NCBI RefSeq assembly: GCF_016863035.1
Contig: NZ_BOOC01000002.1
Coordinates: 62,001-126,000, forward strand
Direction of reading: 5' to 3'
From: Microbispora corallina
GTDB taxonomy: Bacteria; Actinomycetota; Actinomycetes; Streptosporangiales; Streptosporangiaceae
Length of the DNA stretch: 64,000 nt
Notes under the pieces: generated by a model
Seen by the model: the letters and a program-made list of their open reading frames with translations, nothing else
Database searches by the model: none
Told to the model about the DNA's origin: nothing
Position numbers and translations under genes: made by a program
In this document: one piece after another, positions 16,353-25,560 of the stretch
How positions within the stretch are numbered: the first letter of the stretch is position 1
Layout: the number at the start of each line of letters is the position of its first letter

Positions 16353-17117
16353 CTACGAACACGGCCCTGCCGACGGCGCGAACCGATTGCACAGCGAACA
16401 CCAAACCTCGCCCGGTTCCAGGAATCCGGTCATTCCGCTGAGCAGCAATTCTTTCAGCTGATCCAGGCCGGTGGCTTCCTTCCTGAAGCAACGAGCGATC
16501 CAGATATCGTGATCATGTGTCCACCAGTTGTCGAGCTGAAGGTGGATAGCGGACACTTCGTCGAACCACCACAGGTCCGCCGGGCCTGAGGCTTCGTCGA
16601 CTGGGGACGGAAGGCCGGCATCTGCCAGGACCGGAACCATCCCCCGTGGGGTAGCCAGTTCCAGAATCAGATGCGGCCAGTGGCGCACGGCCACAAGCAA
16701 CGCGTGTGCCTCTAGTCGCTGGTCAACGCTCCGATTGAGGGCCCTCAGGGGTTTGTCCGCGAGAGTCATCCCGGCACGGCCATCCAACAGAATCTCGACT
16801 GCCCAGGTCCAATCCCCGTCCAAGATCCCAGGGAAAGCCCACCCCTCGGCTGTGCGGTAGACCGTTGCCTCGCCATCGAGTCCGTAATCCATGCCGTTTG
16901 GTCCGAGCGCGGGGAACCAGAGCCCGCCGTACCTCTGCTCAAAAGCGATCATCGCTTCGATGGCTTCATCGAAAGCGTCCGTCTCGACACCCGCCTGATC
17001 GACGGCGCGAGCATTTCGCTTGATCCAATCCACGGGCATCGGGTCCGACCAACGTGCGAACTCGTCCAGGAATTGGCGAAGGTGAGGCGAGACCGATCGA
17101 TCCGTCCTTATGTGCAC
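16353..17117 (-). CDS. SUKH-like hypothetical protein
   Basis: This is a 254-residue protein from a GTG at 17117 (HIRTDRSVSPHLRQFLDEFARW); the open frame continues to 17210 but that part looks unrelated. 'AMIAFEQRYGGLWFPALGPNG' resembles the Y-G-G-L-x-F core of SUKH/SMI1-like proteins. A strand/helix-rich body follows, with Trp-rich 'DLWWFDEVSAIHLQLDNWW'. The C-terminal part ('IWIARCFRKEATGLDQLKELL') is soluble. It is probably a toxin-immunity-type or orphan SUKH-like protein of the island. It ends within the stretch carrying the tRNA-tail relic. Family assignment is tentative. Confidence 0.6.
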   Translation of the reverse strand: MHIRTDRSVSPHLRQFLDEFARWSDPMPVDWIKRNARAVDQAGVETDAFDEAIEAMIAFEQRYGGLWFPALGPNGMDYGLDGEATVYRTAEGWAFPGILDGDWTWAVEILLDGRAGMTLADKPLRALNRSVDQRLEAHALLVAVRHWPHLILELATPRGMVPVLADAGLPSPVDEASGPADLWWFDEVSAIHLQLDNWWTHDHDIWIARCFRKEATGLDQLKELLLSGMTGFLEPGEVWCSLCNRFAPSAGPCS

Positions 17118-17286
17118 GAACGTCAACCTACGACCGCCCCTCACCAGAAGCACAGCCCGAAAGGTAGGTGACGTCCCCTCGCGTGGTGTAACTCCAGGCT
17201 GCTGAAGCAACTCCCGGACATGGGACGAGCCATCGTGTGACGGTCAGCGAGTTCCCGCCAAGGTTCTCGCCGAAGGACACCACACG

Positions 17287-17739
17287 ATGGCTCTGGACCA
17301 GTCTGCCCTGCTCGACCTGCTGGAGTCTTTGAAAGCCGCCGACGCCGACGACGTCATCCGCCACGCGCTGCAAGCCGTCCTGCAAGCACTCATCGAGGCG
17401 GAGGCCACCGCGGTCATCGGCGCCGCCCCACACGCCTCCGCCACAATCAGCCCGTGGCTGCGTGTCTGGGAAGCGCAGACGTGCGCCGTGGCCGACCGCC
17501 ACCTGGCCAAAGCGGTGGCGCACTGGGAGTACGACTTGCTGGGAGACCTACCGCCCTGGGAGAGCTGGGAGAACGAGGATGAGACGCGTATCGAGTTGAC
17601 GGCCTGGCTGATCCGTCATGCCCCTGCCCGGCTCCGTGCCCGGGACGCCCCCGGAGAGCTGCTCCACCGGATACGACTGCTCGGCCTTGCCGGCCCCACC
17701 CGCTGGGACGACCCTCACTGGCCTGGCCACCGCTACTGA
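17287..17739 (+). pseudogene. IS256-family transposase N-terminus fused to foreign tail
   Basis: Residues 1-50 (MALDQSALLDLLESLKAADA ... VIGAAPH) are the N-terminus of an actinomycete Mutator/IS256 transposase, with the left end of the element probably at 17231-17286. After 'GAAPH' the usual 'ERTxxRxxQRNG' is replaced by an unrelated 100-residue sequence (PWLRVWEAQTCAVADRHLAK ... WDDPHWPGHRY). That tail looks like the C-terminal end of another gene. The catalytic DDE domain is missing, so this is an insertion or deletion junction, not a functional transposase. Confidence 0.75.
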
Positions 17740-17930
17740 ATCAACGCCCACCGCGAATCGGTCACCTCTCCTGGCCGTCATACCCGATCAGCTTCCGGCA
17801 GAGCGCGCTCTCCGCAGATCGGACGGCGGCCATGAGCCCGGGGAACGATGGCCGCGATCGGAATGTCCCACTTGTTGCGCAGGAATGTTGGACAATTCTG
17901 TCCAGGGCAAGCACAAGGGGGAACTTCGGC

Positions 17931-18335
17931 ATGGATCGGCAGCAGGCTCGAAGCCTGGCCGGGATCGGCTTGGCCATGTTGACTGCCGGATGGCTGTACG
18001 CGATGTATAGGCTGGCCCTCGCCGGATTAATAACAGGCGCACCCTTTTTTGGGGAACCTTCCCGCCCGGAACTCGGCGAGCCATACTTGATCGCGGCAGC
18101 GGTGCTCGGGATAGGCGGCCCATTCATCGGGCTGTTTGTCTGCCTCAACCAGCGGTGGAAAGCGGCTGCCGCACTCTGTGCAATCGCGGCAGCCGTCCTC
18201 ACGGTGGTCGCTCTCGTATTCGTCGTTATCCCGATCGGCCAGCGGAACAGTACAAGACACGCCCCCATATGGACGCCGTCGTCCTATTACTGCGTCGAAC
18301 ACAGCGGGGGTGACAACGAGTGCCCAGGCGGTTAA
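17931..18335 (+). CDS. Hypothetical three-helix membrane protein
   Basis: This is a 134-residue protein. AAGGGGGAA (17915-17923) precedes the ATG at a good distance, so this start is preferred over in-frame ATG 17832. Three hydrophobic segments are seen (SLAGIGLAMLTAGWLYAMY, LIAAAVLGIGGPFIGLFVC, AALCAIAAAVLTVVALVFVV). A short exterior tail with two cysteines (YYCVEHSGGDNECPGG) follows. No family is recognised. It sits between the IS256 junction and the truncated dehydrogenase, at the right edge of the island. Confidence 0.6.
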   Translation: MDRQQARSLAGIGLAMLTAGWLYAMYRLALAGLITGAPFFGEPSRPELGEPYLIAAAVLGIGGPFIGLFVCLNQRWKAAAALCAIAAAVLTVVALVFVVIPIGQRNSTRHAPIWTPSSYYCVEHSGGDNECPGG

Positions 18336-18387
18336 TCATGTCGACACGGACTTCGCGAGACACTCCGAAGCTGCCGAAGAAGGTTAG

Positions 18388-18850
18388 TTAGACCCCGCTG
18401 ACCATCTGTAGCAACGGGGTGAAGTCGGCGATGGGGTCCAGCCCGGCCAGGCAACCGGCCAGGCAGGCACGGCCGCCCCGGCGCAGCATGGCCGGGGAGT
18501 CGAGGATGGTGCTGTTGCCCAGCAGGTCGAGCACCGCGTCGATCCGCTTGCTCTCGACGATCCGCCGGGACAGGTCCGGCACCTCCTGTTCGGCGCCGAG
18601 ATCCTTCAGCAGGGCGAAGCGATCGGGGTTACGGGTGGTGGCGATGACCCGTACGCCGGCGTCGACGGCGAGGTTGAGGGCGGTCTGACCAAAGGAGGAG
18701 GTCGCGCCGCGGATGACCAGCAGGTGGCCGGGGACGATCTCCAGGTTGCGGAACTGGCAGGTCCAGGCGGTGGCGTACGTCTCCGGGGTGGCGGCGAGCC
18801 GTTCCCAGGGCAGGCCGGACTCGATGAGCGTCCGCCCCCCGTACGCCGAA
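18388..18850 (-). pseudogene. Zinc-type/quinone oxidoreductase fragment
   Basis: The minus strand reads 'TWTCQFRNLEI'-like sequence, then 'GHLLVIRGATSSFGQTALNLA', 'VIATTRNPDRFALLKDLGAE' and 'RIDAVLDLLGNSTILDSPAM'. This is the Rossmann core of a medium-chain dehydrogenase (quinone oxidoreductase). The catalytic N-terminus is absent beyond 18850, and the frame stops (TAA, 18388) about 80-100 residues before the family's usual end. It is therefore truncated at both ends and marks the island's right boundary or a further insertion scar. Confidence 0.75.
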
Positions 18851-18875
18851 GGAGCCCGGGAGGCTGTGCCGCAGA

Positions 18876-19892
18876 TCAGTCCCGGCTGGATTCGAGATAG
18901 CCGGTGAGATAGGTCAGCGACGCGGCGATGTCCTCACCTGTGACATGCGGCCGGCGCAGCTCGTCGACGAAGATGGCGATGTCGGCGAGGCGCCACCACA
19001 GGGGATAGAGAGCGAGGCCGGCCGGTGTGACGGTCCGGCCGGTGGCCCGGGCATAACGGTCGAGTACGTCGTCGGCGTCGCCAGCGGGGTCCTCGCCGAG
19101 CATGCGGGCGAGGGCGGGAGTGAGCATCCACAGGTCCCGCTCCGGTGGAGCGACCTGCACGGTGCCCCAATCGATGAGCCGCAGTCCGGCCGGGGTGCGC
19201 ATGACGTTTCCAGGGTGCGGTTCACCGTGCGTGACCACCCAGGCCGCTGCGGTGTCGCGTACCTGGTCGACCCGCCGGTCGAAGTCGGCGAGCGATCGCT
19301 GGACCTGCCGGGCATGGACGGATAGCAGCTTCCGGGCCGGCTCGGCGTAGGGCCCGCCGCTCCACTCCCGATCGAGGTCCTGAAGCGCCTCTTCCAGCGT
19401 GTCGCGGCCGGGCAGCACCAGGTCGGCCCGTGACGCGATGTCCGCCACGACCGGGGTCGCCTCGTGCAGGTCGGCCAGCAGGTCGACCACCTCGACGAGG
19501 TCCTCGGGCCGGTGCACGCCGAAGTGTCCGGCGGCCCCCGTCACCATGGGAAAGACCGACAGGGCGTACCGCGAGGTCAGCCGCCGGACCGCGGCGCCGG
19601 TCGCGGTGGGGATCGGCGCGAGGACGAAGTCGAGCCCTGCCTCACGGCGCAGTGCCAGGGCGGCACCGAACGATCGAGCGAGTCGGTCGAACGCGTCATC
19701 ACGTCCCGCGTCCTCGGCGCCGAGGTCGTCCACCTTGACGAACCAGGCCGCTCCGCGCCGGTCCACCACCGACCAGTGGTAGCTGCCCGCGCCCACCGGG
19801 AGGTACTCGACCGCGTGCGGCTCTATCCCCCAGTGCTCGGCCAGTGCCACCGCCAGTTCGGCCTCCGCAAGACCCGCCGGTCTCTCCCTCAT
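18876..19892 (-). CDS. Aminoglycoside phosphotransferase (APH) family protein
   Basis: This is a 338-residue protein from ATG 19892 (MRERPAGLAEAELA); a GTG at 19916 would add eight residues. Kinase-like features are the ATP-loop region 'VGAGSYHWSVVDRRGAAWFVKVDD', the catalytic loop 'WVVTHGEPHPGNVMR' (HxD replaced by HGEPHPGN, normal for this family) and the metal motif 'LRLIDWGTV'. Members phosphorylate aminoglycosides, homoserine, choline or other small molecules. The protein resembles spectinomycin/hygromycin-type relatives in layout but need not confer resistance. It is 60 bases from the FtsX gene on the same strand. Confidence 0.82.
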   Translation of the reverse strand: MRERPAGLAEAELAVALAEHWGIEPHAVEYLPVGAGSYHWSVVDRRGAAWFVKVDDLGAEDAGRDDAFDRLARSFGAALALRREAGLDFVLAPIPTATGAAVRRLTSRYALSVFPMVTGAAGHFGVHRPEDLVEVVDLLADLHEATPVVADIASRADLVLPGRDTLEEALQDLDREWSGGPYAEPARKLLSVHARQVQRSLADFDRRVDQVRDTAAAWVVTHGEPHPGNVMRTPAGLRLIDWGTVQVAPPERDLWMLTPALARMLGEDPAGDADDVLDRYARATGRTVTPAGLALYPLWWRLADIAIFVDELRRPHVTGEDIAASLTYLTGYLESSRD

Positions 19893-19952
19893 GCGCCCGT
19901 ATTCTGCCTCACCCACCGCAGGATCAAGATCACTTCAGACGACGTACTCGTC

Positions 19953-21164
19953 CTAGGTGAGCGCCGCCAGGGCTTCGGTGGGGGTGAGGGCGGCGGCGCG
20001 GCGCGCGGGGTAGATGCCGGAGACGACCCCGACCAGCACAGCCGCGGTGACCCCGAGGACGACGACCTGGGTCGGCATGGCGAAGGGCCAGCCCTGGCCG
20101 AAGGCGAACAACAGACTCGCGGCCAGGCCGACCATGGTCCCGGTGACGCCCCCGCACAGGGCCAGGGCCACCGCTTCGACCACGAACTGCAGGCGGATCT
20201 GCCCTCGCGTCGCCCCCAGGGAGCGGCGCAGGCCGATCTCCTGGCGGCGCTCCAGCACCGAGATGACCATGATGTTGGCGATGCCGATGCCGCCGACGAG
20301 GAGGGCCACCGCGCCGAGCCCGACGAACAGGCCGTTGAACGCGGCACGCGCGGCCAGTTGCGCCGTGAGCGCGTCGGACGGGCGGCTCACCTCGACCTGG
20401 TCGGGATGTTCGGGGTCGGCCGTCGCGGCCAGCACCTTCGCGATCGCGCCGACGCGGTCGTCGGCCGACCGTTCGTAGACGACGGTGGGATGGCCGTCGA
20501 AGCCGAGGTTCGCCCGCGCGTACGGCCAGCCGACGAGGGCGGCGCTGTCGAGGTCGGGGGCGAGTGCGAGCGAGTCGAGTATGCCGATGACCGTCATCCA
20601 CCGGCCCGCGATGTAGATCTGCCGTCCGGGCCGGTCGACGCCGAACCGGTCGGCGGCGTACGCGCCCAGGACGACGGCCGGGTAGCGCGAGGTGGCCGTG
20701 TTGAGGAACGTGCCCGACCTGACCGTCCCCTTCAGCGTCGCGAGGAGGTCGAGCCGCACGGCTGCGACTCCCACTCCGTTCGTGACGGCCGGGTCGATCA
20801 GCCTGGTACGGCGGGCGGTCGCCCCTTTCACGTACGCGATGGCGGTGGCGCCGACGACACCGGGGATGTGGGAGACGCGGGCGACCGATTCGAGCGGCAG
20901 CGACGCCTGCTCCCCTGTGATCGAGTGACCCGGCGCCACGGTCAGCACGTTCGTCCCGACTCGGGCGAGTTGTTCCTGGAGTCCGGCACCGCTGACCGCG
21001 CTGATGCCCATCACGGCGACCATCGACGCGATCCCGATGGCCACTCCGAGCGCCGACAGGACGGCCCGGCCGCGGCGCGCCCGCAGCCCCGCCAGCCCGA
21101 CGGCGACCAGGTCCCACGCGCTCAGCCGGGCGGGCGCGGGTATCACGGGAGTCACCGGGATCAC
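19953..21164 (-). CDS. MacB/FtsX-type ABC transporter permease
   Basis: This is a 403-residue protein from a GTG (21164) that overlaps the ATPase stop (GTGA). The N-terminal helix '[25 protein letters not shown]' is followed by a large extracytoplasmic MacB-core domain (about 60-270). Three C-terminal helices end in '[20 protein letters not shown]', the FtsX signature. Together with the adjacent ATPase and adaptor it forms a MacB-like mechanotransmission system, not a channel. Such systems act in envelope stress or peptide/antibiotic export in Gram-positives. Confidence 0.9.
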   Translation of the reverse strand: MIPVTPVIPAPARLSAWDLVAVGLAGLRARRGRAVLSALGVAIGIASMVAVMGISAVSGAGLQEQLARVGTNVLTVAPGHSITGEQASLPLESVARVSHIPGVVGATAIAYVKGATARRTRLIDPAVTNGVGVAAVRLDLLATLKGTVRSGTFLNTATSRYPAVVLGAYAADRFGVDRPGRQIYIAGRWMTVIGILDSLALAPDLDSAALVGWPYARANLGFDGHPTVVYERSADDRVGAIAKVLAATADPEHPDQVEVSRPSDALTAQLAARAAFNGLFVGLGAVALLVGGIGIANIMVISVLERRQEIGLRRSLGATRGQIRLQFVVEAVALALCGGVTGTMVGLAASLLFAFGQGWPFAMPTQVVVLGVTAAVLVGVVSGIYPARRAAALTPTEALAALT

Positions 21165-21817
21165 AGGACCCTCCCGTCCAGGACGTCCACGCGGCGTGGG
21201 AGCGCCTCGGCCAGGTCGGTGTTGTGGGTGATGACCACGACGGTGGTGCCCTCCTCGTGCAGTCTCCACAGGATGTCGACGATGCCCGCGCCGGTGGCGG
21301 TGTCCAGGTTGCCGGTGGGTTCGTCGGCGAACAGCACCACCGGCCGGGCGACCAGGGCGCGGGCGATGGCCACCCGCTGGCGTTCGCCGCCCGACAGCTC
21401 GTGGGGACGGTGGGTGAGCCGGTCGCCGAGCCCGACGCGTTCGAGCGCCTCCCGCGCGGCAGTGACGCGGCGGCGGGCGGGGACGCCCAGGTAGAGCAGC
21501 CTGGTGGCCACGTTCTCCAGAGCCGTCAGGTGGGCGGTGAGGAAGAACTGCTGGAAGACGAACCCGATCCAGTTCGCCCTGACCGCCGACAGCCTCCGGT
21601 CGGACAGGGTGGCCATGTCGTGCCCGAGGAGCCTGACGTGTCCCTCGCTCGGCCGGTCGAGCGTCCCCATGAGGTGCAGCATCGTCGACTTGCCCGACCC
21701 GGACGGCCCGCAGACGGCCACCAGCTCCCCCGGGCCGATCGACAGCGTCGCGTCCCGCAGGGCCCGCACCCCTCCCGGGTACGTCTTGGACGCGTGGTCC
21801 AGCTCGATCACGCTCAT
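21161..21817 (-). CDS. MacB/LolD-type ABC transporter ATPase
   Basis: This is a 218-residue ATPase with ATG at 21817 overlapping the adaptor stop (ATGA). Seen: Walker [10 protein letters not shown], '[24 protein letters not shown]' Q-loop, signature [15 protein letters not shown], Walker [13 protein letters not shown], and switch His in VITHNTD. The '[20 protein letters not shown]' run is diagnostic of the MacB/LolD/FtsE subgroup. It drives the partner FtsX permease from the cytoplasmic face. Confidence 0.93.
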   Translation of the reverse strand: MSVIELDHASKTYPGGVRALRDATLSIGPGELVAVCGPSGSGKSTMLHLMGTLDRPSEGHVRLLGHDMATLSDRRLSAVRANWIGFVFQQFFLTAHLTALENVATRLLYLGVPARRRVTAAREALERVGLGDRLTHRPHELSGGERQRVAIARALVARPVVLFADEPTGNLDTATGAGIVDILWRLHEEGTTVVVITHNTDLAEALPRRVDVLDGRVL

Positions 21818-22800
21818 GGTCTGGGCACCTGAACCCGTGTGCCCTCGGCCACTCCGGTGACCTCGACGAGCCCTCCGGCGAACAGTCCCAGCTCGACCGG
21901 GACGAGCCGTCCCGCCACCTCGACCGCGAACGTGCCGTCCGCCTGCCCCAGGAGGGCCTCGACGGGTACGGCGAGCACTCCCTTGTGAACGGCGCCGGCG
22001 AACCCGGCGGTGACAGGCGCCGCGACGAGCCGTCCCGCGGCCGCCGGATGGTCGAGGGTGATCGTGACGGCGATCGTGGCGGTCTCGGTGCCCTGCCCGG
22101 GCTGGCCGGTGGTCGCCGCCTTCGCGACGGTGCCGACGGCGGTGACGTGCCCGGTCGTGGTCTTCCCGCCGGGGAGCGTGATCGTGACCTTCCCGCCCCT
22201 GACCGCGAGTTGCTGCCGGTCGACGGGGATGTCGGCGACGACCTGACGTCTCAGGCCGGTGACGGTCAGCAGCGGGCCCGAAGCCGGTCCGCCGAGCCGT
22301 CCGGTACGGGAGGCGACCCTGATCGGGCCGGGTTGGACGACGACGTCCGACGGGGTGAGCGTGCCGGTCCGAGGGCGGCTGAGGTGGCGTTGCCACGCCC
22401 TGACGGCCTGCGCGGTCGCCCAGGTGAACCGGTCGTCCACGACCAGCGGGTAGCCCAGGGCGGCGAGGTTCCGCTCGACCACCCGCACATCCCGGCCCAG
22501 CGCTCCGACCGACAGTGTGCGCCACAGCGGGGTCCGCCCGTAGATGAGCGGGACGGCGTAACCGTCGGCCGCGTACACCCGCCGGCCACGCCTGATGATC
22601 CGGCCGTCCGGAGGCAGCCACGTCACGATCCCCGGGCCGCCCGTCACGGTCTCGCGGCCGGCGTAGCCCAGCGTGCCGTCCACGCTGGTCCTGCTGACCA
22701 GGTCCGTACGGACGACGGGTGTCGTGGGGAACGACGGGGTGGCCGCCTGCGTGGGGGTGCACGCGGTCAGCACGAGGGTCACGGCGAGCAGCCGCCTCAC
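21814..22800 (-). CDS. Peptidoglycan-binding adaptor (MFP-like) lipoprotein of MacB system
   Basis: This is a 328-residue protein from a GTG at 22800 overlapping the upstream gene stop (GTGA). It has a lipoprotein signal ([14 protein letters not shown]). Residues about 105-140 ([19 protein letters not shown] ... AVRAWQRHL) form a peptidoglycan-binding type 1 domain. The flanking beta-rich parts ('[20 protein letters not shown]', '[26 protein letters not shown]') are those of HlyD/MacA-like adaptors. It should tether the ABC system to the cell wall and control its extracytoplasmic domain. Confidence 0.88.
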   Translation of the reverse strand: MRRLLAVTLVLTACTPTQAATPSFPTTPVVRTDLVSRTSVDGTLGYAGRETVTGGPGIVTWLPPDGRIIRRGRRVYAADGYAVPLIYGRTPLWRTLSVGALGRDVRVVERNLAALGYPLVVDDRFTWATAQAVRAWQRHLSRPRTGTLTPSDVVVQPGPIRVASRTGRLGGPASGPLLTVTGLRRQVVADIPVDRQQLAVRGGKVTITLPGGKTTTGHVTAVGTVAKAATTGQPGQGTETATIAVTITLDHPAAAGRLVAAPVTAGFAGAVHKGVLAVPVEALLGQADGTFAVEVAGRLVPVELGLFAGGLVEVTGVAEGTRVQVPRP

Positions 22801-23219
22801 TCCCCTACCTCCTTCCGGCACGCGGTCATGATCGCGTCGACATCCTTGCCGGGCGGGGGCGTGCCGACTCTGATCCCCGGATCGGCGACCGTCGGATCCG
22901 ACGCCTCGACGCCGTTCCTGCGCAGGCAGGCGGCCGTCTTCCGCATCCTGTCGAGGTCCTCCGCGCTCGGAGGCTCCTGCTTCGGGGCGTATTCCTTGCA
23001 GGTATTCAGCGCGGCTTCGAGCTTGTCTTTGGGCACACCACGGGCGTCGAGGTTGAATTCGTCCTTATCGGCCGGCGGGTCGCTCGCGTTGACTCCCTGC
23101 TGGCGGAGGCACTGGGCGTACTTGACGAGCTGGTCGTGCTTCTTGCCGTCGGCTCCGAGGCCCGGGATGGCGCCGCATCCCGCGACCAGGAACACCAGGG
23201 CGATGACGAGTATTCTCAT
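22797..23219 (-). CDS. Lipoprotein with two internal Cys-repeat units
   Basis: This is a 140-residue protein with the lipobox LVAGC at residues 11-15. The mature part is an internal duplication: unit 1 has '[15 protein letters not shown]' and then 'ALNTCKEY'; unit 2 has '[15 protein letters not shown]' and then 'IMTACRKE'. Each unit therefore offers a Cys pair about 35 residues apart, probably disulfide-bonded outside the membrane. It is the first gene of the MacB-like operon and divergent from the two-component pair, so it may be the ligand sensor or an accessory of the export system. No named family is recalled. Confidence 0.75.
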   Translation of the reverse strand: MRILVIALVFLVAGCGAIPGLGADGKKHDQLVKYAQCLRQQGVNASDPPADKDEFNLDARGVPKDKLEAALNTCKEYAPKQEPPSAEDLDRMRKTAACLRRNGVEASDPTVADPGIRVGTPPPGKDVDAIMTACRKEVGE

Positions 23220-23307
23220 GCGGCCGACGATCGCGGAGGGGAGGTTTCGCGGCCGTCTCCGCGCCCCTTAACACCCAGGCAACCTCTGTATGGGTATTAC
23301 TTGGGTC

Positions 23308-23964
23308 ATGCGGGTGCTGGTGGCCGAAGACGAGAAGACTCTGGCGGACCTGGTCGCCGAGGGGCTGCGCAGGTACGCGATGGCGGTCGACGTCGCCTAC
23401 GACGGCACGGCCGCGGCGGAACGGCTGAGCGTCAACGACTACGACGTGCTCGTCCTCGACCGCGACCTGCCGGGGACGCCCGGCGACGCCATCTGCCGCG
23501 ACCTCGCGCAGGCGGGCGCCCGTACGAGGATCCTGATGCTGACGGCGGCGGCGTCGGTGCGCGACCGGGTCGCCGGGCTCGGCCTGGGCGCCGACGACTA
23601 CCTGCCCAAGCCGTTCGACTACGCGGAGCTCGTGGCACGTGTCCAGGCGCTCGGGCGCCGCAGCCAGGCGCCCGTCCCGCCGCTGCTGACCCGCGGAGAC
23701 ATCGTCCTCGACGCACCGCGCATGCAGGCGTTCCGGGACGGCCGCTATCTGGCCCTGTCACGCAAGGAGTTCGCCCTGCTGGAGGTCCTCATGCGGGCGG
23801 ACGGCGCGATCGTGAGCGCGGAGGAGCTGCTGGAACGGGCCTGGGACGAGCACACCGACCCGTTCAGCGGGGTCGTCCGCGTCACCATGAGCAAGCTGCG
23901 CGCCAAGCTCGGCGACCCTCCGGTCATCGGGACGGTCGCCGGCCGGGGGTACCACCTGCCATGA
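23308..23964 (+). CDS. OmpR-family response regulator
   Basis: This is a 218-residue protein; the start MRVLVAEDEKTL at 23308 is chosen over an in-frame ATG at 23290. The receiver domain has the acidic pair in 'VAEDE', phosphoacceptor Asp51 (VLVLDRDLPG), Thr in 'MLTAAAS' and Lys in 'LPKPFDYAEL'. The C-terminal winged helix ends 'VTMSKLRAKLGDPPVIGTVAGRGYHLP'. It is coupled by ATGA to the kinase gene and divergent from the MacB-like operon, which it most likely controls. Confidence 0.94.
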   Translation: MRVLVAEDEKTLADLVAEGLRRYAMAVDVAYDGTAAAERLSVNDYDVLVLDRDLPGTPGDAICRDLAQAGARTRILMLTAAASVRDRVAGLGLGADDYLPKPFDYAELVARVQALGRRSQAPVPPLLTRGDIVLDAPRMQAFRDGRYLALSRKEFALLEVLMRADGAIVSAEELLERAWDEHTDPFSGVVRVTMSKLRAKLGDPPVIGTVAGRGYHLP

Positions 23965-25061
23965 CGCTCAGGGTCCGGCTGGCCGCGCTCTACGGCGTCC
24001 TGTTCGCCGCCACGTCGCTGGCCGTGCTGAGCGCCGTCAGCGTCTACATCCAGTACGGCGTCGTCCTGTACGGGTCGAGGACCGAGTCGGGTGTCGTCCG
24101 GTCCGAACCGGGGGGCGGGCAGGTCGCCGTGCGGCATGTCACGGACACCGGTCCCAGCGTCTCGATCGGCACCCTGGTCGTGGGGGTAGTACTGATCGGT
24201 GTCTCGATCTGGGCCGGGTGGTGGCTGGCCGGGCGCACGCTGCGGCCGCTGGGGCGGATCACGGCGACCGCCCGGCGGTTGTCGCTGACCAACCTGCACG
24301 AACGGATCGCGCTCAAGGGGCCGAAGGACGAGCTGAAAGAGCTGGCCGACACCTTCGACGCCATGCTCGACCGCCTCGAACGCGCCGTGGCCGCGCAGAG
24401 CAGGTTCGTGGCGAACGCCTCGCACGAGCTGCGGACGCCGCTCGCCATCCAGCGGGCGGCCATCGAGATCGGCCTGGCCGACCCGGCCCCCGACCGGATC
24501 GAGCGCTTCAGGGCGGAACTGCTGGAGGCCAACCGGCGGACCGAACGCCTGATCGACGGACTGCTGGTGCTGGCACGCGGCGACCACGGCCTCGACGAGG
24601 TCGAGGCCGTGCGGTTCGACCAGGTCGTCGGCGACGTCGTCGCCGGCTTCCCCGGGGTCACGCTGCGGTCCCGTCCGACCACCGTGATGGGGGACGCCGT
24701 GCTGCTCACCCAGTTGGTGACCAACCTCGTGGACAACGGGGTCCGGCACAACGTGCCCGGCGGAAGCGTGGACGTGCGGGTGACGCCGGAGGGCGGGCTG
24801 GTCGTGTCCAACACCGGCCCGCGGATCCCGGCGGAACACGTCCCCGATCTTTTCGAGCCCTTCCGCCGCCTGGCCCCGGACCGCACGGCGAGCGCCGGCG
24901 GCTCCGGCCTGGGGCTGTCCATCGTCGCCTCGATCGCCAGGGCCCACGCGATGACCGTGACGGCCGTCCCGAACCCCGGCGGCGGGCTGACCGTCCGCTG
25001 CGGCCTCGCCCGGGATCACGAGATCGCGACCCTCCACCCCGAGCGCGCCGGCGCGCCATGA
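23961..25061 (+). CDS. HisKA sensor histidine kinase
   Basis: This is a 366-residue membrane kinase. It has two transmembrane helices (LAALYGVLFAATSLAVLSAVSV and IGTLVVGVVLIGVSIWAGWW) around a short (about 50 residues) extracytoplasmic loop. Next come a HAMP-like linker, the H-box 'NASHELRTPLAIQ' with His155, the N-box 'LVTNLVDNGVRHN', and G-boxes 'GSGLGLSIV'. The short sensor loop is typical of kinases that sense through the membrane or through a partner ABC transporter, which fits the divergent MacB-like system. It overlaps the regulator gene by four bases. Confidence 0.93.
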   Translation: MTLRVRLAALYGVLFAATSLAVLSAVSVYIQYGVVLYGSRTESGVVRSEPGGGQVAVRHVTDTGPSVSIGTLVVGVVLIGVSIWAGWWLAGRTLRPLGRITATARRLSLTNLHERIALKGPKDELKELADTFDAMLDRLERAVAAQSRFVANASHELRTPLAIQRAAIEIGLADPAPDRIERFRAELLEANRRTERLIDGLLVLARGDHGLDEVEAVRFDQVVGDVVAGFPGVTLRSRPTTVMGDAVLLTQLVTNLVDNGVRHNVPGGSVDVRVTPEGGLVVSNTGPRIPAEHVPDLFEPFRRLAPDRTASAGGSGLGLSIVASIARAHAMTVTAVPNPGGGLTVRCGLARDHEIATLHPERAGAP

Positions 25062-25107
25062 CCCACGGCCGATCCCCGGAGATCAGCGTGGCGCCGCAAT
25101 CACCTGG

Positions 25108-25413
25108 TCAGCGCCTTCGCTGCCACCATGGCCACTCAGGCGACGCGTGCTCGTCCAGCGACGTCCGGGCGAGAAACCGTCTGTCCAGCGGGAGAACCAA
25201 GGAGTACAGGTAGGGCCTGGCCCATTGCGGCAAGGCCGTGAGCGCCTCTTCAAGCCGCCGGCGTGGGGCCACTCCGCGGCATTCGGGGCACATACATGTC
25301 GGCGCGATCCGGTCGACGGTTCCGGGAACCACCGCCTGCGTCCAGGCGAGCAACGCCTCCGCTACCTCGCCCGGCCGCATTCTGGTGTGTTCAAGCCTGA
25401 TGACCGCCGCCAT
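25108..25413 (-). CDS. Hypothetical small protein with Cys pair
   Basis: This is a 101-residue protein from ATG 25413 (MAAVIRLEHTRMRPGEVAEALL). It contains a possible zinc knuckle (PTCMCPECRG) and an aromatic C-terminus (LDEHASPEWPWWQRRR). An upstream in-frame extension to 25512 is Arg-rich and looks non-coding. No family is recognised. It lies convergent to the kinase gene. Confidence 0.5.
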   Translation of the reverse strand: MAAVIRLEHTRMRPGEVAEALLAWTQAVVPGTVDRIAPTCMCPECRGVAPRRRLEEALTALPQWARPYLYSLVLPLDRRFLARTSLDEHASPEWPWWQRRR

Positions 25414-25560
25414 GGGACGACAGCCGAGACCAGGCACCTGGTGAATCGAGGCTCTGTGAGCCTCGCACAGCGGCCCGCGCGCACGGACCCGAGAGGGGCG
25501 CCTACGCGGCATGGCCCTTTCTGATCGAGGTCATGGACGTGATGATCCCACCCCGCCTGG

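Noticed and set aside
18876-19892. Antibiotic-resistance kinase
   Set aside because: The APH fold covers many substrates and nothing in the sequence or context shows an aminoglycoside target, so no resistance call is made.
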